DNA from: Actinopolyspora xinjiangensis
Lineage (GTDB): Bacteria; Actinomycetota; Actinomycetes; Mycobacteriales; Pseudonocardiaceae
Assembly: GCF_900104475.1 (NCBI RefSeq)
Contig: NZ_FNJR01000002.1
Coordinates: forward strand, 62,001 to 126,000
Reading direction: 5' to 3'
Length of the DNA stretch: 64,000 nt
A program made the position numbers and the translations under genes. Shown piece by piece: positions 63,538-64,000 of this stretch. Under the pieces are notes generated by a model. The model worked only from the letters and a program-made list of their open reading frames with translations, did not search any database and was not told the DNA's origin. Each line of letters opens with the position of its first letter. The stretch's first letter is position 1.

Positions 63538-64000
63538 TCACCTACGCCGGTGCAACTTCGGCTCCCCGTCGTTGACCACGAAGGTGGCCTCGGTCCGCGC
63601 GGGGGCGCCCCGTTCGGTGACGTAGTCCAGCGTGCGGTAGTCGACGCGCAACTCGTCCGCGCTGAACCTGGTGCGGACGTAGCCGCGCCGGTCCTTGTAG
63701 AACTTCACGTGCGGGTTGTCGTCCAGCACGCCCTGCTGGGTGTCCTCGCTGCCGTCACCGCCGCTGGTGATCGACGTGGTGACGAACTCGGTCCCGGCGG
63801 GAGGCGAGTCCGGGTGGTCGTGCGAGTCCCGGATCTCGGCGGCCCAGTGCCGGTGCACGTCTCCGGTGAACACCACCCCGTTGCGCACGTTGCTGTCGGC
63901 CATTCCGTGCGCGATCCGGTCGCGGTTGGCGACGTAGCCGTCCCACGCGTCCATGTTGTATCCCTCGCCGGGCCCGGAATCGAGGTCCAGCTTGGAGAAG
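63538..64000 (-). CDS. phoD: PhoD-type alkaline phosphatase, C-terminal part
   Basis: A minus-strand frame open to the window edge encodes the last 154 residues of a PhoD family phosphatase/phosphodiesterase. YNMDAWDGYVANRDRI, GVVFTGDVHRHWAAEI (the GDxH metal ligands), TEFVTTSITSGGDG and GYVRTRF are typical of the C-terminal half. PhoD enzymes are Tat-exported Ca2+/Fe3+ enzymes of phosphate scavenging; the N-terminus and its signal lie outside the window. Confidence 0.92.
   Translation of the reverse strand, partial: FSKLDLDSGPGEGYNMDAWDGYVANRDRIAHGMADSNVRNGVVFTGDVHRHWAAEIRDSHDHPDSPPAGTEFVTTSITSGGDGSEDTQQGVLDDNPHVKFYKDRRGYVRTRFSADELRVDYRTLDYVTERGAPARTEATFVVNDGEPKLHRRR

Noticed and set aside
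62888-63625. 245-codon plus-strand frame
   Set aside because: It ends antisense to phoD, has no ribosome binding site and an unlikely composition.

Overview
The window is high-GC DNA (roughly two thirds G+C, strong G/C preference at third codon positions) from a filamentous-type actinobacterium. Gene order in the left part and at the right end matches the conserved actinobacterial block eccD-eccC-(Hsp70-like)-esxU-esxT-rplM-rpsI-glmM-glmS-nnr-alr-tsaE-tsaB-rimI-tsaD, known in Mycobacterium tuberculosis as the ESX-4 to tsaD region. Protein style and the extra small membrane genes suggest Pseudonocardiales (Saccharopolyspora/Actinopolyspora-like); this is inference from the sequence only.

Region 1 (1-8450) is an ESX-4-like type VII secretion locus: a partial eccD membrane pore gene, divergent from the three-ATPase motor eccC, an Hsp70-like membrane-anchored accessory protein and a pair of WXG100 substrates. 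Region 2 (8450-25610) holds housekeeping genes: ribosomal proteins L13 and S9, GlmM and GlmS (UDP-GlcNAc supply), NAD(P)HX repair, alanine racemase, an alpha/beta hydrolase and TsaE. Between glmM and glmS lie tiny membrane proteins, three genes that look type VII related (including a large Pro/Gly-rich WXG-like protein), two paralogous proline-rich membrane proteins, a TnpB remnant and a hydrolase that lacks its nucleophilic serine.

Region 3 (25610-59647) is a 34-kb accessory island that separates tsaE from tsaB. It starts with a small duplicated module (DUF5313 membrane protein plus a two-TM protein) interrupted by an orphan CRISPR remnant, a berberine-bridge-type flavoenzyme and a WYL regulator, then a MerR/CspA pair and a methyltransferase. 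Its core is a purine/ureide catabolic set: IclR regulator, malate synthase, an aldolase-like protein, NCS2 permease, urate oxidase, HIU hydrolase, OHCU decarboxylase, hydroxypyruvate isomerase, tartronate semialdehyde reductase, a glyoxylate-carboligase-like enzyme, glycerate kinase, allantoinase and allantoicase. Together they would take urate to allantoin, allantoate, ureidoglycolate and glyoxylate, and feed glyoxylate to glycerate or malate. Xanthine dehydrogenase and ureidoglycolate lyase are not in the window. Cell-wall hydrolases, two tandem decayed IS5-type elements and a secreted LacZ-like beta-galactosidase are interspersed. An 89-bp palindrome-ended repeat occurs three times only between genes of this catabolic set, and near-identical 17-bp palindromes lie before the urate operon and before allB.

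Region 4 (59648-64000) resumes the conserved tsaB-rimI-tsaD operon, followed not by groES but by a small secreted protein, a poorly coding AT-richer stretch and the C-terminal part of a PhoD-type phosphatase.
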